A stretch of DNA of 64,000 nt from Halobacterium zhouii (GTDB lineage: Archaea; Halobacteriota; Halobacteria; Halobacteriales; Halobacteriaceae), in contig NZ_CP089594.1 in the NCBI RefSeq assembly GCF_021249405.1, positions 124,001 through 188,000 of the forward strand, read 5' to 3'. Below are positions 31,309 through 40,713 of this stretch, in pieces (position 1 is the stretch's first letter; every line of letters starts with the position of its first letter). Made by a program: the position numbers and the translations under genes. Under the pieces are notes generated by a model that had not been told where the DNA came from, searched no databases, and saw only the letters and a program-made list of their open reading frames with translations.

Positions 31309-34077
31309 ATGAGCGACGACGCCCCTGGTCCCGACACCCGGCGCGCGGTGCTCGCCCTCCTCTGTGTCCTCGGCCTGATCGCCGCGTCGACGGCAGCGCC
31401 CGCGCTCGCGGGCGACACGCCGCTCGGCGGCCTCGACTCCCCGCAGGCACCGAGCCAGGTGCCGGAGTTCCTCCTGGAGATGGACGCCCTGAACTGGCTG
31501 TTCGGTGACGAGCCACCACAGACACCGAGTGGCGCCGGAAGCCTGCTCGGCGCACTCACTCCCGGCCAGTCGACGAGCGTCGGCGGCGCGATATCGAAGT
31601 CAGCGCGAGCGCTGGCGAGCCAACCGCACTTCGTGGCCACGGCACCCAGCCGGACGTACTGGCGGACCGGCGCGTACGTCGAGTACACCGGATCTGGATG
31701 GCAGAATCGGGATGGTGCGTACAGGACGGGGAGCGCCTCGGACCCGGTGCGGGAGACTCGGGAGTTGTCGATGACGTACACAGTGACGCTGAAGCGGTCG
31801 ACGACGTCCCTCCCGGTGGTCTGGCGGCCACTCGACGTGAGTCTGAGCGACGTTCCGGACTGCGGTTGGGGGGAGGACTGTAACGTCGACCTCCAGTACT
31901 GGACCACTGGCAGTGTTCGTGCGCCGTCCGGACTCGAACCCGGAACTACCTACAAGGTCGCCGCGAGCAAGCCACCACGGGGCGAGGAGGCGCTGACGGC
32001 CGCCGGAGACGGTGACGAGTCGACGAGAGGCTACCCCACCTCCGACTACTCGGAGGTGTCGACGACGTCCCGGGTCCGGTCGCTCGCCGCGCAGGTGACG
32101 GACGACGCGGATACGCGCTACGGGAAGGTGAAGGCCGTCGAGCGCTACCTCGAGGAGTCGAAGATGTACTCGCTGTCGAACGGGACGGCGGCGGGCGATA
32201 ACGTCGTGGACGAGTTCCTCTTCGAGCAGAACGCGGGCTACTGCGAGCACTTCGCGTCGAGCATGGCGGTGATGTTGCGCACGCAGGACATCCCGGCGCG
32301 GTACGTCGTCGGCTACGCGGGCGGCGAACGCGTCGGCGAGAACAGATACCTCGTTCGCGGTGCGGACGCCCACGCGTGGGTCGAGGTGTACTTCGAGGGC
32401 GTCGGCTGGGTCCGCTTCGACCCGACGCCGAGCGCACCACGGCAGGCGACGGACGAGGCGCTCCGCGGCGACTCGACGTACCGGGTGAGCCTGAACGGAA
32501 CCGCGACGCCCGGCGAGCGCGTCACCGCGACGGTGACCGCAGCCGGGGAACCGGTGTCGGGCGTCTCTGTGACGGTGAACGGTGAGTCCGTCGGCGCGAC
32601 CGACCACGACGGCGAGGTGGCGTTCACGGTGCCGTACGCGGAGGAGATCGACATCGACCTGCGGGGGACGAACGTGTCGGCGACGGGTGGTGCTGCAGAA
32701 CTCGTGGCCGGTCCGTCCGCGGGTGGGGTGACTACGGCGAGAGGGCTACGCCTCGATACAGTCGGAAGTCCACCCGGCGTCGACCGCGCGGTAGTCGCGA
32801 ACGTGCCCCCACCGAAGATCGCGGGAGAAATCGAGGCCGCGACGGGGCGAAACGGAAGGTCGACAGATCAGGGTGGGAGAGTGACAGCGCAAGACGCCGA
32901 CGCGTTCGGGAACGACAGTGGGGAGAACGGGACCGACCACACGTTCCCGGTCAACGCGGACGTGAGCTTCCAGTTCCGGAGCGACGTCGAACCCGGGTCG
33001 ACAGTGACGCTGCAGGCGTTCGTCGGCAGCAAGCGGTTCCCGGGCGCGACAATCCGGCTGGCGGGGGAGCGGGTCGGGAAGACGAATCAGCGCGGCGTCC
33101 TCGAGGTGACCATCCCGGAGGACGCCAGCGGCGTCCTCGAAGTGACGGCGTCGAGGGGGGACATCACGCAGACGGAGACGTACCCGGTCGACGGACTGGT
33201 AGTGTCGGTGTCGCCGTCGCTGGTCGCGCCGCTGCCGTGGACCGAGGCGACCGCGCGCGTGACGTCCGGCGGTGAGGCGGTGACCGGCGCCGTCGTGGAA
33301 CTCGACGGGGAGGTCGTCGGGCGGACCGGCGAGGACGGAACAGTTAACTTCGAGATCCCGCTCTCCCGCGTTCCACAGGTGTCGTCCGCAACCGCCGACA
33401 AGCACGCAGTGACGTACGTGGACGGCGTGCTGCCGGCGTTCGCGGTGACGGTTCTCGCGGCTCTCGTGGCGCTGGCCGGCGGCGTCCGTGCCGTGCGTCG
33501 GCGAGGCGTCACGGTAGACGACGCGGTGACGCTGCTCGTTCGCGCGGTGAACGAGGCCGCTTCAGCAACGGTCCGCGCGGTGGTTGGGGTCGCGGACGCG
33601 CTGGAGAAACTCGCGGCGGAGTTCCGGGACGCGTCCCGGGACGGGTGGCGCGGCGTCCTGGAGTGGCTGGCGTCGCTCCCGGGACGGGTCCGCGCGCCGG
33701 CCGTCCGGGCGTGGCTCACAGGCGTGCTCGCCGCGGTGCGCGAGGAACGCTCGGGCGGCACGAGCGGCGTGTCAGACGACCAGCGGGGCGACGACGCCGG
33801 GGCGTCGGGGCGTCTGCAGTCCGTGTGGTGGCGGTTCGTCTCGCTCGTCGGCGTGGAGCGCTGGGAGACGAAGACGCCCGGCGAGGTGGCGCGGCGTGCG
33901 GTACGCTCGGGGTTCCCGAAGCGCCCCGTGTACGCGCTGACGAACGCGTTCCGCGACGCGGCCTACGGTGGTCGCCCGGAGCGCGAGCACGCGGAGCGCG
34001 CGCAGTCGGCGCTGAGCGAACTCGGCGATAGCGACGAGGAGGAGAGCGGCCAGCAGAGCGCGGAGGGGGACCGATGA
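31309..34077 (+). CDS. Membrane-anchored transglutaminase-like protein with DUF4129-like tail
   Basis: An N-terminal membrane segment (AVLALLCVLGLIAASTAA) leads to a large extracellular part. The transglutaminase core shows the Cys in NAGYCEHFASSM, the His in GADAHAWVEVYF and the Asp in WVRFDPTPS. Two or more beta-sandwich modules follow, with EPVSGVSVTVNGE and EAVTGAVVELDGE as repeated carboxypeptidase-regulatory or Big-like patterns. A membrane segment (AFAVTVLAALVALAGG) precedes a cytoplasmic helical tail resembling DUF4129. Such proteins belong with DUF58 and MoxR in bacterial and archaeal operons of unknown surface function. It overlaps the next gene by 4 bases (ATGA at 34074). Length 922. 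Confidence 0.85.
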   Translation: MSDDAPGPDTRRAVLALLCVLGLIAASTAAPALAGDTPLGGLDSPQAPSQVPEFLLEMDALNWLFGDEPPQTPSGAGSLLGALTPGQSTSVGGAISKSARALASQPHFVATAPSRTYWRTGAYVEYTGSGWQNRDGAYRTGSASDPVRETRELSMTYTVTLKRSTTSLPVVWRPLDVSLSDVPDCGWGEDCNVDLQYWTTGSVRAPSGLEPGTTYKVAASKPPRGEEALTAAGDGDESTRGYPTSDYSEVSTTSRVRSLAAQVTDDADTRYGKVKAVERYLEESKMYSLSNGTAAGDNVVDEFLFEQNAGYCEHFASSMAVMLRTQDIPARYVVGYAGGERVGENRYLVRGADAHAWVEVYFEGVGWVRFDPTPSAPRQATDEALRGDSTYRVSLNGTATPGERVTATVTAAGEPVSGVSVTVNGESVGATDHDGEVAFTVPYAEEIDIDLRGTNVSATGGAAELVAGPSAGGVTTARGLRLDTVGSPPGVDRAVVANVPPPKIAGEIEAATGRNGRSTDQGGRVTAQDADAFGNDSGENGTDHTFPVNADVSFQFRSDVEPGSTVTLQAFVGSKRFPGATIRLAGERVGKTNQRGVLEVTIPEDASGVLEVTASRGDITQTETYPVDGLVVSVSPSLVAPLPWTEATARVTSGGEAVTGAVVELDGEVVGRTGEDGTVNFEIPLSRVPQVSSATADKHAVTYVDGVLPAFAVTVLAALVALAGGVRAVRRRGVTVDDAVTLLVRAVNEAASATVRAVVGVADALEKLAAEFRDASRDGWRGVLEWLASLPGRVRAPAVRAWLTGVLAAVREERSGGTSGVSDDQRGDDAGASGRLQSVWWRFVSLVGVERWETKTPGEVARRAVRSGFPKRPVYALTNAFRDAAYGGRPEREHAERAQSALSELGDSDEEESGQQSAEGDR

Positions 34078-34670
34078 GCGTCAGTACGCGCGAGACGGTG
34101 CTCGCGGCGGTCGGCGTCGCCGGCGTGGCGTTCGCCGTCGGGGCGGCGGTCGGACTCGCGCCAGCCGCCGTCACCGGGGTCGTGACCGCTGTCGATGCGA
34201 CCGTCGTGACGGGCGTGCTCGGCGTGGGACTGCTCGGGTACGCGTTCGCCCGGCGGCGGCGGAACGACCGGAGAAACGGCGAGTCGCGACTCGCGGGAAC
34301 GCGAGACGAGGGCGACGCTGACAACTCCGGCGGACGGTTCGACGACGACCTCGAACTGGCGTCACGGGACGTAGCCACGCCGGACGTGCAGGGCGCCAGA
34401 GAGGACGTCCGGGAGCGCGTGCGAGAGACAGCGGTTCGCGCTTACGCCCGTCGTCACGGCGTCTCGCGGGAGGACGCCCGGAACTCGGTGGCCGAGGGCG
34501 CGTGGACCGACGACGTCGTCGCGGCGGCGTTCGCGGGCGACGAGCGCGCGCCGCGATTCCCGCTCCGGGAGCGCCTCCGTGGGTGGGTCCACCCGGACCG
34601 CGCGTACCGGCGGCGCGCGAAGCGGGCGGTCGACGCCGCGCACCGACTCGCCACGGAGGGGTCGCAGTGA
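34074..34670 (+). CDS. Small membrane protein of the DUF58 operon (DUF7269-like)
   Basis: Two N-terminal membrane segments (LAAVGVAGVAFAVGAAVGLA and VVTGVLGVGLLGYAFARRRR) are followed by a soluble charged region of 130 residues with a helical segment (DVQGAREDVRERVRETAVRA). The gene sits between the transglutaminase-like protein and DUF58 with ATGA and GTGA overlaps on both sides, so the four genes are one transcript. Proteins in this position in haloarchaea are called DUF7269; my match is from memory. Probably an assembly partner in the membrane. Confidence 0.65.
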   Translation: MSVSTRETVLAAVGVAGVAFAVGAAVGLAPAAVTGVVTAVDATVVTGVLGVGLLGYAFARRRRNDRRNGESRLAGTRDEGDADNSGGRFDDDLELASRDVATPDVQGAREDVRERVRETAVRAYARRHGVSREDARNSVAEGAWTDDVVAAAFAGDERAPRFPLRERLRGWVHPDRAYRRRAKRAVDAAHRLATEGSQ

Positions 34671-36055
34671 CCCGGAGTTCGCGGTTCGTGGGCGGCCTGC
34701 TGGCGACGCTCGTGCTCGTGGCGGCGGGCGTGGCGAGCGGCCGGGCGACGTTGTTCGTCGCGGCGGCAATTCCACTGGTGTTCGTCGCGTACGGCGCGCT
34801 CTCCTCCCCGCCGCCCGCCGAGGGTGTGCGGGTCGAGCGAACGCTGTCCGAGTCGTCACCGCTCCCGGGCGACCGCGTGGCGGTGACGCTGACGGTGCGC
34901 AACGAGACGGACTCGGTGCTCGCAGACGTGCGCGTCGTGGACGGCGTCCCCGACGACCTGCGGGTCGTGTCCGGGACGACGGAGGGGGCGTTCGCGCTCC
35001 CGCCCGGCGACGAGACGACGCTCTCGTACGCAGTCGTCGCGGACCGCGGGCAGTTCGCCTTCGACCCGCCGACGGTGCGCGTCCGCGGCGCGAGCGCGTC
35101 GGCTGACCGGACGGTCCGCCGGCCCGCGGACGGCGACGACGCACTGGTCTGCAGGGTGAACGTGGCTGACCTGCCGCTCCGCCGCCAGACGACGGCGCAC
35201 GCGGGCGCGCTCCCGACGGACACGGGCGGTCCGGGCATCGAGTTCCATTCGACGCGGGACTACCAGCACGGTGACCCCGTGAGCCGCATCAACTGGCGGC
35301 GGTACGCGAAAACCGGCGACCTCTCGACGGTGAACTACCGGGAGCGCCGCGCGGCGGCGGTCGTGCTGGTCGTGGACGCCCGCGAGGAGAGCGACATCGC
35401 CGCGCAGTCGGGGACGCCCTCGGGCGCGTCGCTGTCGGCCTACGCCGCGGCGCAGGCGGTCAGCCCGCTGGAGGCTGCGGGCCACCAGGTCGGCGTCGCG
35501 GTGTTCGGCGTCGACGACCCGTTGACGGACGCAGACGACCCCGCGTGGGTGCCGCCGGGGACCGGCGACGCACATCACGCGCGCCTGGCGACGGTGCTCG
35601 ATACCGCGCTCGAATCGCCGGCGGACGCAACGGACGTCGAGAGCGAGGCCGGCGACGAAGACGGCTCCGGCCCGGACGAACCGGGGTCGAGCGACGGCGA
35701 AGCGAGCGAGCGGGCGCCCCCTGCTGCGGCGCCAGACGGCGGCGACGACTGCATCGGCCGGCTGGCCGGGCGGCTACAACCCGGCGTGCAGGTGGTGGTG
35801 TGCTCGCCCGCGCTCGACGGGTTCGCTGCGGACCTGGCGCGCCGCCTGCGCGCGGACGACCACCGCGTGACGGCGGTCTGCCCGGACGTGACGGCGACGG
35901 ACACGCCGGGGAACACGCTGGCGGCGGCGGACCGCGCGCTCGCCGTCGACTCGCTGCGCGCGACCGGCGCGCGAGTGGTGGACTGGTCGCCCGAGGAGTC
36001 GCTCTCGCAGGCCGTCGCGCGCGCCACTGCCGCCGTCGAGGATGGGAAACGATGA
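34667..36055 (+). CDS. DUF58 protein
   Basis: After two membrane segments (FVGGLLATLVLVAAGVASG, LFVAAAIPLVFVAYGAL) comes a beta-rich domain, then the DUF58 core with GIEFHSTRDYQHGDPVSRIN and WRRYAKTGDLSTV followed by VLVVDAREE, which is a von Willebrand A-like region. DUF58 proteins act with a MoxR AAA ATPase and a transglutaminase; the shared function is not settled. The start is a GTG at 34667 that overlaps the preceding stop (GTGA). It overlaps the next gene in the same way at 36052. Length 462. A separate MoxR gene lies at 46137-47087. Confidence 0.87.
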   Translation: MTRSSRFVGGLLATLVLVAAGVASGRATLFVAAAIPLVFVAYGALSSPPPAEGVRVERTLSESSPLPGDRVAVTLTVRNETDSVLADVRVVDGVPDDLRVVSGTTEGAFALPPGDETTLSYAVVADRGQFAFDPPTVRVRGASASADRTVRRPADGDDALVCRVNVADLPLRRQTTAHAGALPTDTGGPGIEFHSTRDYQHGDPVSRINWRRYAKTGDLSTVNYRERRAAAVVLVVDAREESDIAAQSGTPSGASLSAYAAAQAVSPLEAAGHQVGVAVFGVDDPLTDADDPAWVPPGTGDAHHARLATVLDTALESPADATDVESEAGDEDGSGPDEPGSSDGEASERAPPAAAPDGGDDCIGRLAGRLQPGVQVVVCSPALDGFAADLARRLRADDHRVTAVCPDVTATDTPGNTLAAADRALAVDSLRATGARVVDWSPEESLSQAVARATAAVEDGKR

Positions 36056-37572
36056 CCGGCGACGCGACAGTGGTTCGTCGACCGTCCACGCTCACCGGCC
36101 TCGCGGTTCTCGCGGTGGTCGTGTTCGCCGCGAACGACGCCGCCGTGACCTACGACGTGCTCGCGTTCCTCGCCGTGGCGGGCGGCGGCGTGCTCGGACT
36201 CGCAACCGGGCTGGCGTCCCGGGACGAACCGCTCGCAGTGTTCGCGTCGTCGATGCTGATGCCCGTCGGCGGCGTCGCGGTGCTCGCCGCCGCCGGGTTC
36301 TCACTCGCCGACCTCCCGCTGCTGGAGGGCGTGCTCGACCCGCTGGTGCTGGTGGCGCTCGCCGCCGCCGGGTTCGGCGCCGTCGCGGCGTTCACCGGCG
36401 GGGTCGGCGGCGGAGCGGTCGGGCGCGCGTTCTCCGTCGTCGTCGCGACGACGATCCTCCCGTTCCTTGCGGCGGTCGTGGCGTTCCTCGGAAACATCGG
36501 GTCGGATGCTCCGCTCGTCGACGTCGTCGCCGGCGCGTCTCGGGCCGTCGCCCGTCTCGTCGTCGCGCCGACCGGAACCGGCGTCGACGTGGTGGTGTTC
36601 GTGGTGGTGCTCGCCGCCGCTGCTCGCGCGCTCGCCGGGGGAGTCACCGCCGCGCCGCTCGCGGAACTCGCGCCGAGAGCGCGCCGGAGCCAGGTGGCTC
36701 GCGCGAGCCAGACCGTCGTGTCGGTCTGTCTCTCCGTGTGGCGACTGCTGGCGGTGCTCTGGGGCCTGTTCTTGGTGGCATTCGTCTTCGGCTTCGGCAC
36801 TGGGCTCGTGGACCCGCTCCCCGACGCCCTCCTCGCACTCGTCGGTGGAATGGCGTCCTCGAGCGTGCTCCGAGTCGTGCTGCTCGTCGTCGTCGCCGTG
36901 TCCGGTGTCGTCGCTGGCGGCCTGCGACTCGCGCGCCTCGTCACCGGTGACGTGAGCGACGGCCTGCGTCGGGTCGCGCCGACGGCGGGCAGTGGCGTGC
37001 TCGCCGTCGTCGTCGGCGTCGTGTACGCCCAGCCGCTCGTCCGCGGCGTGGTCGAAGCGCTCCCCGAACAGTCCAGAGAACTGGCTGGCGAAACCATCCG
37101 AGTGTTCGGCACGCCGACGCTCGCGCTCCTCGGCCTCGTCGTCCCGCTCGTCTGTCTCTCGGCGCTCCTGCTCGCGTTCGCCGGACTGGGACGGCTGCGC
37201 GCCATCCCGAAGCGGGGCGCGCCCGCGGCCGTCGCCGCCGCCGGCCTAGTGCTCGCCGGCGCGTTCGCCGGCGTCCAGAACGCGGCGCCCGGGTTCGTGT
37301 TCGCACTCGTCGCCGCGGGTATGGTGGTCTGGGACGTCGGCGAGTACGGCGTCGGCCTCGTCGCGGAACTCGACCGGCGCGCGCCCTCTGCCCGCGCCGA
37401 GTTCGTGCACGTCGGCGCGGCAGTCGGCGTCGGTCTCGTCGCGTACTACGGCACGAGCGTCCTCCACGACCTCACTGCTGGCGTCGGCACGCCGGACGGG
37501 GCGACGGCGCTCGCCGTGCTCGTGGGCGGCGCTATCGGCGTCGCCGCGCTCGTCGCCGCGCTCGCGGAGTGA
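36052..37572 (+). CDS. Polytopic membrane protein, last gene of the DUF58 operon (DUF7519-like)
   Basis: The 506-residue protein is nearly all hydrophobic with about twelve membrane segments and short loops, and few charged residues. It begins MTGDATVVRRPSTLTG at an ATG overlapping the DUF58 stop. The family resembles haloarchaeal DUF7519; there is no recognised transport or enzyme motif. Its constant place after DUF58 suggests it anchors or opens a path for the complex. It ends 87 bases before the Fic gene on the other strand. Confidence 0.65.
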   Translation: MTGDATVVRRPSTLTGLAVLAVVVFAANDAAVTYDVLAFLAVAGGGVLGLATGLASRDEPLAVFASSMLMPVGGVAVLAAAGFSLADLPLLEGVLDPLVLVALAAAGFGAVAAFTGGVGGGAVGRAFSVVVATTILPFLAAVVAFLGNIGSDAPLVDVVAGASRAVARLVVAPTGTGVDVVVFVVVLAAAARALAGGVTAAPLAELAPRARRSQVARASQTVVSVCLSVWRLLAVLWGLFLVAFVFGFGTGLVDPLPDALLALVGGMASSSVLRVVLLVVVAVSGVVAGGLRLARLVTGDVSDGLRRVAPTAGSGVLAVVVGVVYAQPLVRGVVEALPEQSRELAGETIRVFGTPTLALLGLVVPLVCLSALLLAFAGLGRLRAIPKRGAPAAVAAAGLVLAGAFAGVQNAAPGFVFALVAAGMVVWDVGEYGVGLVAELDRRAPSARAEFVHVGAAVGVGLVAYYGTSVLHDLTAGVGTPDGATALAVLVGGAIGVAALVAALAE

Positions 37573-37659
37573 CGGTCGGACCCGGGGACGACGACGCGAA
37601 GAACAGCGGACGCGGTGGCGTGTCCGGGGCCCGTTGGCTGGTGGGTCGTCGGCTCGCGG

Positions 37660-38826
37660 TCACGGTGACCCGACGACGGCGAGCACCTCAGGAGCCTCGT
37701 ACACGCGGTAGCGCTCCGAGCCGGAGACCTGTTCGACGATGCCCTCGCTCTCGAGCGCGTCGACGGCGTCGTACACTGCCTGCCGGGAGCGGCCAGTCGC
37801 GTCGATGGCGCGGGGCGCCGTGAGGTAGGGTTCCTCGAAGACGTAGTCGACGACGTCACGGACTGCGGGACGGGACGGGAACTTCGCGTGGTAGGTCTCC
37901 TGGAGGGACTGGAGTTCCACGCCACAGTCGTAGGCGTCGATGGCCTGCTCGGCGATCGCGTTCAACACGAACGAGAGCCACTGGTCCCACGCGCCGTCGC
38001 GGCTCACCTCGAGGAGGTAATCGAGGTACCGCTGACGGCGGCGGTTGAAGTACGCGCTCAGATAGAGGTACGGCTCCGGCAGGAGGCCCGCGTCGTACAA
38101 CTGGAGCATCATCAGGAGGCGGCCGAGCCGGCCGTTGCCGTCGTAGAACGGATGGATGGTCTCGAACTGGTAGTGCGTGATGGCGACGTCCACGAGCGGC
38201 GGGTGGGATCCGCTGTTGATGTACGTGACGAGCTGTTCGAGGAGAATCTCGACGGTGTCCGGGTTGGCGGGGACGAAGCGCGCGTTCGCCGCGGAGCCGT
38301 CGGGCGACCCGATGTAGACGGGAACGTCGCGCAACTCGCCGGGGTTGGCGTCGACGCCGCGGGCGTCACTGAGCAGCGTCTCGTGGAGGTCGCAGATCAA
38401 CTCGACGGAGATGTCCTCGCCGGCTTCGAGGCGCGCGAAGCCTTCGCGGACCGCGTCGACGTAGTTGTACGCCTCGCGGACATCCTTCGAGTCGGCGGCC
38501 GCTCGCTCCGGGGAGGTCTCGATGTCGTGGAGGATGATGTCCGAAACGGTGACGTTCGTGCCCTCGATCTGGGAGCTGGTGGCGGCCTCGCGAACGACGA
38601 ACGGCGCGATGAGGAGGTTCTCGTTGTCCACGCTGCGGTGGAGCGTGGCGAGGCGCCCGAGCGCGTACTGGGCGTCGCCGTACACCCGCATCGCGTCGTC
38701 GGTGAACTCGAGGTCCGGGGGGAGGCTCGCCGGACGGTAGCACGGCAGGCCGTTGTGGCGGTCGACGGTTCCCGGCCCGTCCGCGAAGTCCTCGGCGTCC
38801 ATGTTGACGTAGCGTTGCGAGTGCAC
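37660..38826 (-). CDS. Fic-domain protein with built-in inhibitory motif and winged helix
   Basis: The catalytic motif HPFYDGNGRLGRLL matches the Fic consensus H-x-F-x-(D/E)-G-N-G-R-x-x-R. Upstream, near residue 85, TSSQIEGTN fits the inhibitory (S/T)-x-x-x-E-(G/N) motif of class II Fic proteins, so it probably regulates itself. The C-terminal 80 residues look like a winged helix (AIDATGRSRQAVYDAVDALESEGIV). Fic enzymes transfer AMP or another nucleotide to target proteins, and many belong to toxin or stress systems. It stands alone. The start at 38826 (MHSQRYVNM) or 38802 (MDAEDFAD) is uncertain. Confidence 0.88.
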   Translation of the reverse strand: MHSQRYVNMDAEDFADGPGTVDRHNGLPCYRPASLPPDLEFTDDAMRVYGDAQYALGRLATLHRSVDNENLLIAPFVVREAATSSQIEGTNVTVSDIILHDIETSPERAAADSKDVREAYNYVDAVREGFARLEAGEDISVELICDLHETLLSDARGVDANPGELRDVPVYIGSPDGSAANARFVPANPDTVEILLEQLVTYINSGSHPPLVDVAITHYQFETIHPFYDGNGRLGRLLMMLQLYDAGLLPEPYLYLSAYFNRRRQRYLDYLLEVSRDGAWDQWLSFVLNAIAEQAIDAYDCGVELQSLQETYHAKFPSRPAVRDVVDYVFEEPYLTAPRAIDATGRSRQAVYDAVDALESEGIVEQVSGSERYRVYEAPEVLAVVGSP

Positions 38827-38993
38827 CCACCTAAATCTACCTACCGGGCATAAATTGACTTAGGGGGCGGATATTCCGGGCTGTGTCGTCGTATTCGCGA
38901 GTCAGTTGACAATCAGCCGAGCCCGCGAGGCAGACAACACCGCGACCATCCACAAGGTACTTGTCCGGATTCGGTGAACCACCGACAACCGGT

Positions 38994-40562
38994 ATGGGGG
39001 AAGCGGGCACAGTGACACGACTCCGGCGCGGACTCCCCGCAGTTCGCGCAGCGCTGGCTCGCCGCGTGAGCGTCGACGCGCGGGCGCTGGCGGCGTTTCG
39101 TGTCGGCGTGGGCGCGCTGTTGCTCGCGGACCTGGCGTTGCGCGCACGAAATCTGACCGCGTTCTACACGGACGCGGGTGTTTTGCCGCGACCACTGCTG
39201 GCCGAACAGTATCCGGCGTTTGCAGCGTTCTCCCTGCACGCCCTATCGGGCGCAGCGTGGTTTCAAGTCGTGCTGTTCGCGGTGGCGGGCGTCGCCGCGC
39301 TGTGTCTGTTGGTCGGCTACAGAACGCGCCTCGCAACCGTCGTCTCGCTAGTCCTGCTGGCGTCCCTCCACGCCCGCAACCCGCTGGTGTTGAACGCCGG
39401 CGACTCCCTCCTACGGCGACTCCTGCTGTGGGGCGCGTTCCTGCCGCTGGGCGCGCGCTGGAGCGTCGACGCGGCCGGGGCGTCCCGACGTTCCAGTGTG
39501 CGTGACCACGTCGCCAGCGTGGCGTCTGCGGCGCTGTTGGTCCAGGTGGTGTTGGTGTACGTGGTCAACGCGGTGTTGAAACTCCGCGGGGACGCCTGGC
39601 TGTCGGGTGACGCGGTGCGGGTGGTGTTCGCCCTCGACCAGTTCACCGTGTTCCTGGGGGACGCCCTGGCGCAGTATCCGGCGCTCCTCGAGATGGCCAG
39701 CCACGTGTGGCTCACGATGCTCGTGGCGTCACCACTACTCATCGTACTGGCTGGGCGGCGTCGGGCGGTGTTTGCGGGGCTGTTCGCGAGCGTCCACCTC
39801 GGCATGCTGCTCACGATGCAACTCGGCCTGTTCCCGCTCATCTCGGTGGTCGCGCTCGTTCCGTTCCTCCCACCAGTGGTGTGGAACGAACTCGCAGCGT
39901 GCGTCCCGGAGCGTCCCCAGAACGCACTCTCGCGCACGCGAAATCGGCTCGCCGGCGCGCTGCCGTTCGCGCCGAGGCGGCCGACAGCGAGCGCTCGAAT
40001 CGACACCAGTGGCGGCCTGCGGGCGGCCGTCGGTCGGTGGAGGGCGCGCGTCACGCCGGCGGTCGCGGCGGTGTTCCTGGCGTTCGTGCTCGTCTGGACG
40101 GCGATGTCCGTCGGCCTGGTCGCGACGCCCGACAGCGTCGCGTCGACCGTCGACCCCGAAGAGCGCCGGTGGGACATGTTCGCTCCCGAGCCACTGAACG
40201 TCGACGGGTGGTACGTCGTCCCGGGCGAACTCGCGTCGAGTGAGGGCGCGCGAAGCGAACGCGTCGACGCGTTCCACGGCGGCGCCGTCAGGTGGACGAA
40301 ACCGCCGGACGTCGCCGCCACCTACCCCACCGCACGGTGGCGGAAGTACCTCGTGGACCTGTGGCGGAGCGACGACGTCGCGCTCCAGCACGCGTTCGCG
40401 GACTACCTGTGTACGGAGTGGAGCGCGAACCACGAGTCCACGCTCGTTCGGGTCGCGCCCCACTACGTCACCGAGCGGGTTCGCCTCGGCGCGCCGGACC
40501 CGACCGAGCGCATCCGCCTCGTGGAGCACGCGTGCGCGCCGGCGGACAGCCAGGAATCCTGA
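38994..40562 (+). CDS. HTTM-domain membrane protein, copy 2
   Basis: The 522-residue protein has the same membrane plan and motifs as copy 1 at 14272-15843: VSVDARALAAFRVGVGALLL, YTDAGVLPRPLLAEQYP, SLHARNPLVLNAGDSL, YVVNAVLKLRGDAWLSG and MFAPEPLNVDGW. DNA blocks are nearly identical (79/80 at 39055-39134, 102/104 at 39198-39301, 168/168 at 39516-39683), while the N-terminus, the loop before the third block and the region near 39900-40060 differ greatly. Function unknown, as for the family. The start ATG at 38994 is preferred; the frame is open to a TTG at 38961. It lies 152 bases before the halocyanin gene. Confidence 0.85.
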   Translation: MGEAGTVTRLRRGLPAVRAALARRVSVDARALAAFRVGVGALLLADLALRARNLTAFYTDAGVLPRPLLAEQYPAFAAFSLHALSGAAWFQVVLFAVAGVAALCLLVGYRTRLATVVSLVLLASLHARNPLVLNAGDSLLRRLLLWGAFLPLGARWSVDAAGASRRSSVRDHVASVASAALLVQVVLVYVVNAVLKLRGDAWLSGDAVRVVFALDQFTVFLGDALAQYPALLEMASHVWLTMLVASPLLIVLAGRRRAVFAGLFASVHLGMLLTMQLGLFPLISVVALVPFLPPVVWNELAACVPERPQNALSRTRNRLAGALPFAPRRPTASARIDTSGGLRAAVGRWRARVTPAVAAVFLAFVLVWTAMSVGLVATPDSVASTVDPEERRWDMFAPEPLNVDGWYVVPGELASSEGARSERVDAFHGGAVRWTKPPDVAATYPTARWRKYLVDLWRSDDVALQHAFADYLCTEWSANHESTLVRVAPHYVTERVRLGAPDPTERIRLVEHACAPADSQES

Positions 40563-40713
40563 GAGCGGCAATCGAGACCTGTCGAAACGGAGACCAGAAC
40601 GGGTATCGATACTGCCCAGTCGATGCCGGGTGGCGGCGCGTTACCCGCCGATTGGCGTCGGTTTGGCCTCGCCAGTCCGTGCGTTGACAATTACCGCGGA
40701 CGATGCGGTGTGT

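Noticed and set aside
35545..36051. Upstream extension of the last DUF58-operon gene
   Set aside because: The frame overlaps the DUF58 gene fully and reads Arg-rich; the ATG at 36052 overlapping the stop is the natural start.
38961..38993. TTG start for HTTM copy 2
   Set aside because: An ATG at 38994 lies just inside and the extra residues add no membrane or family feature.
14272..40562. HTTM copies as ends of a transposon
   Set aside because: No transposase lies between them and the copies are full genes in the same orientation, so they are paralogues with conversion.
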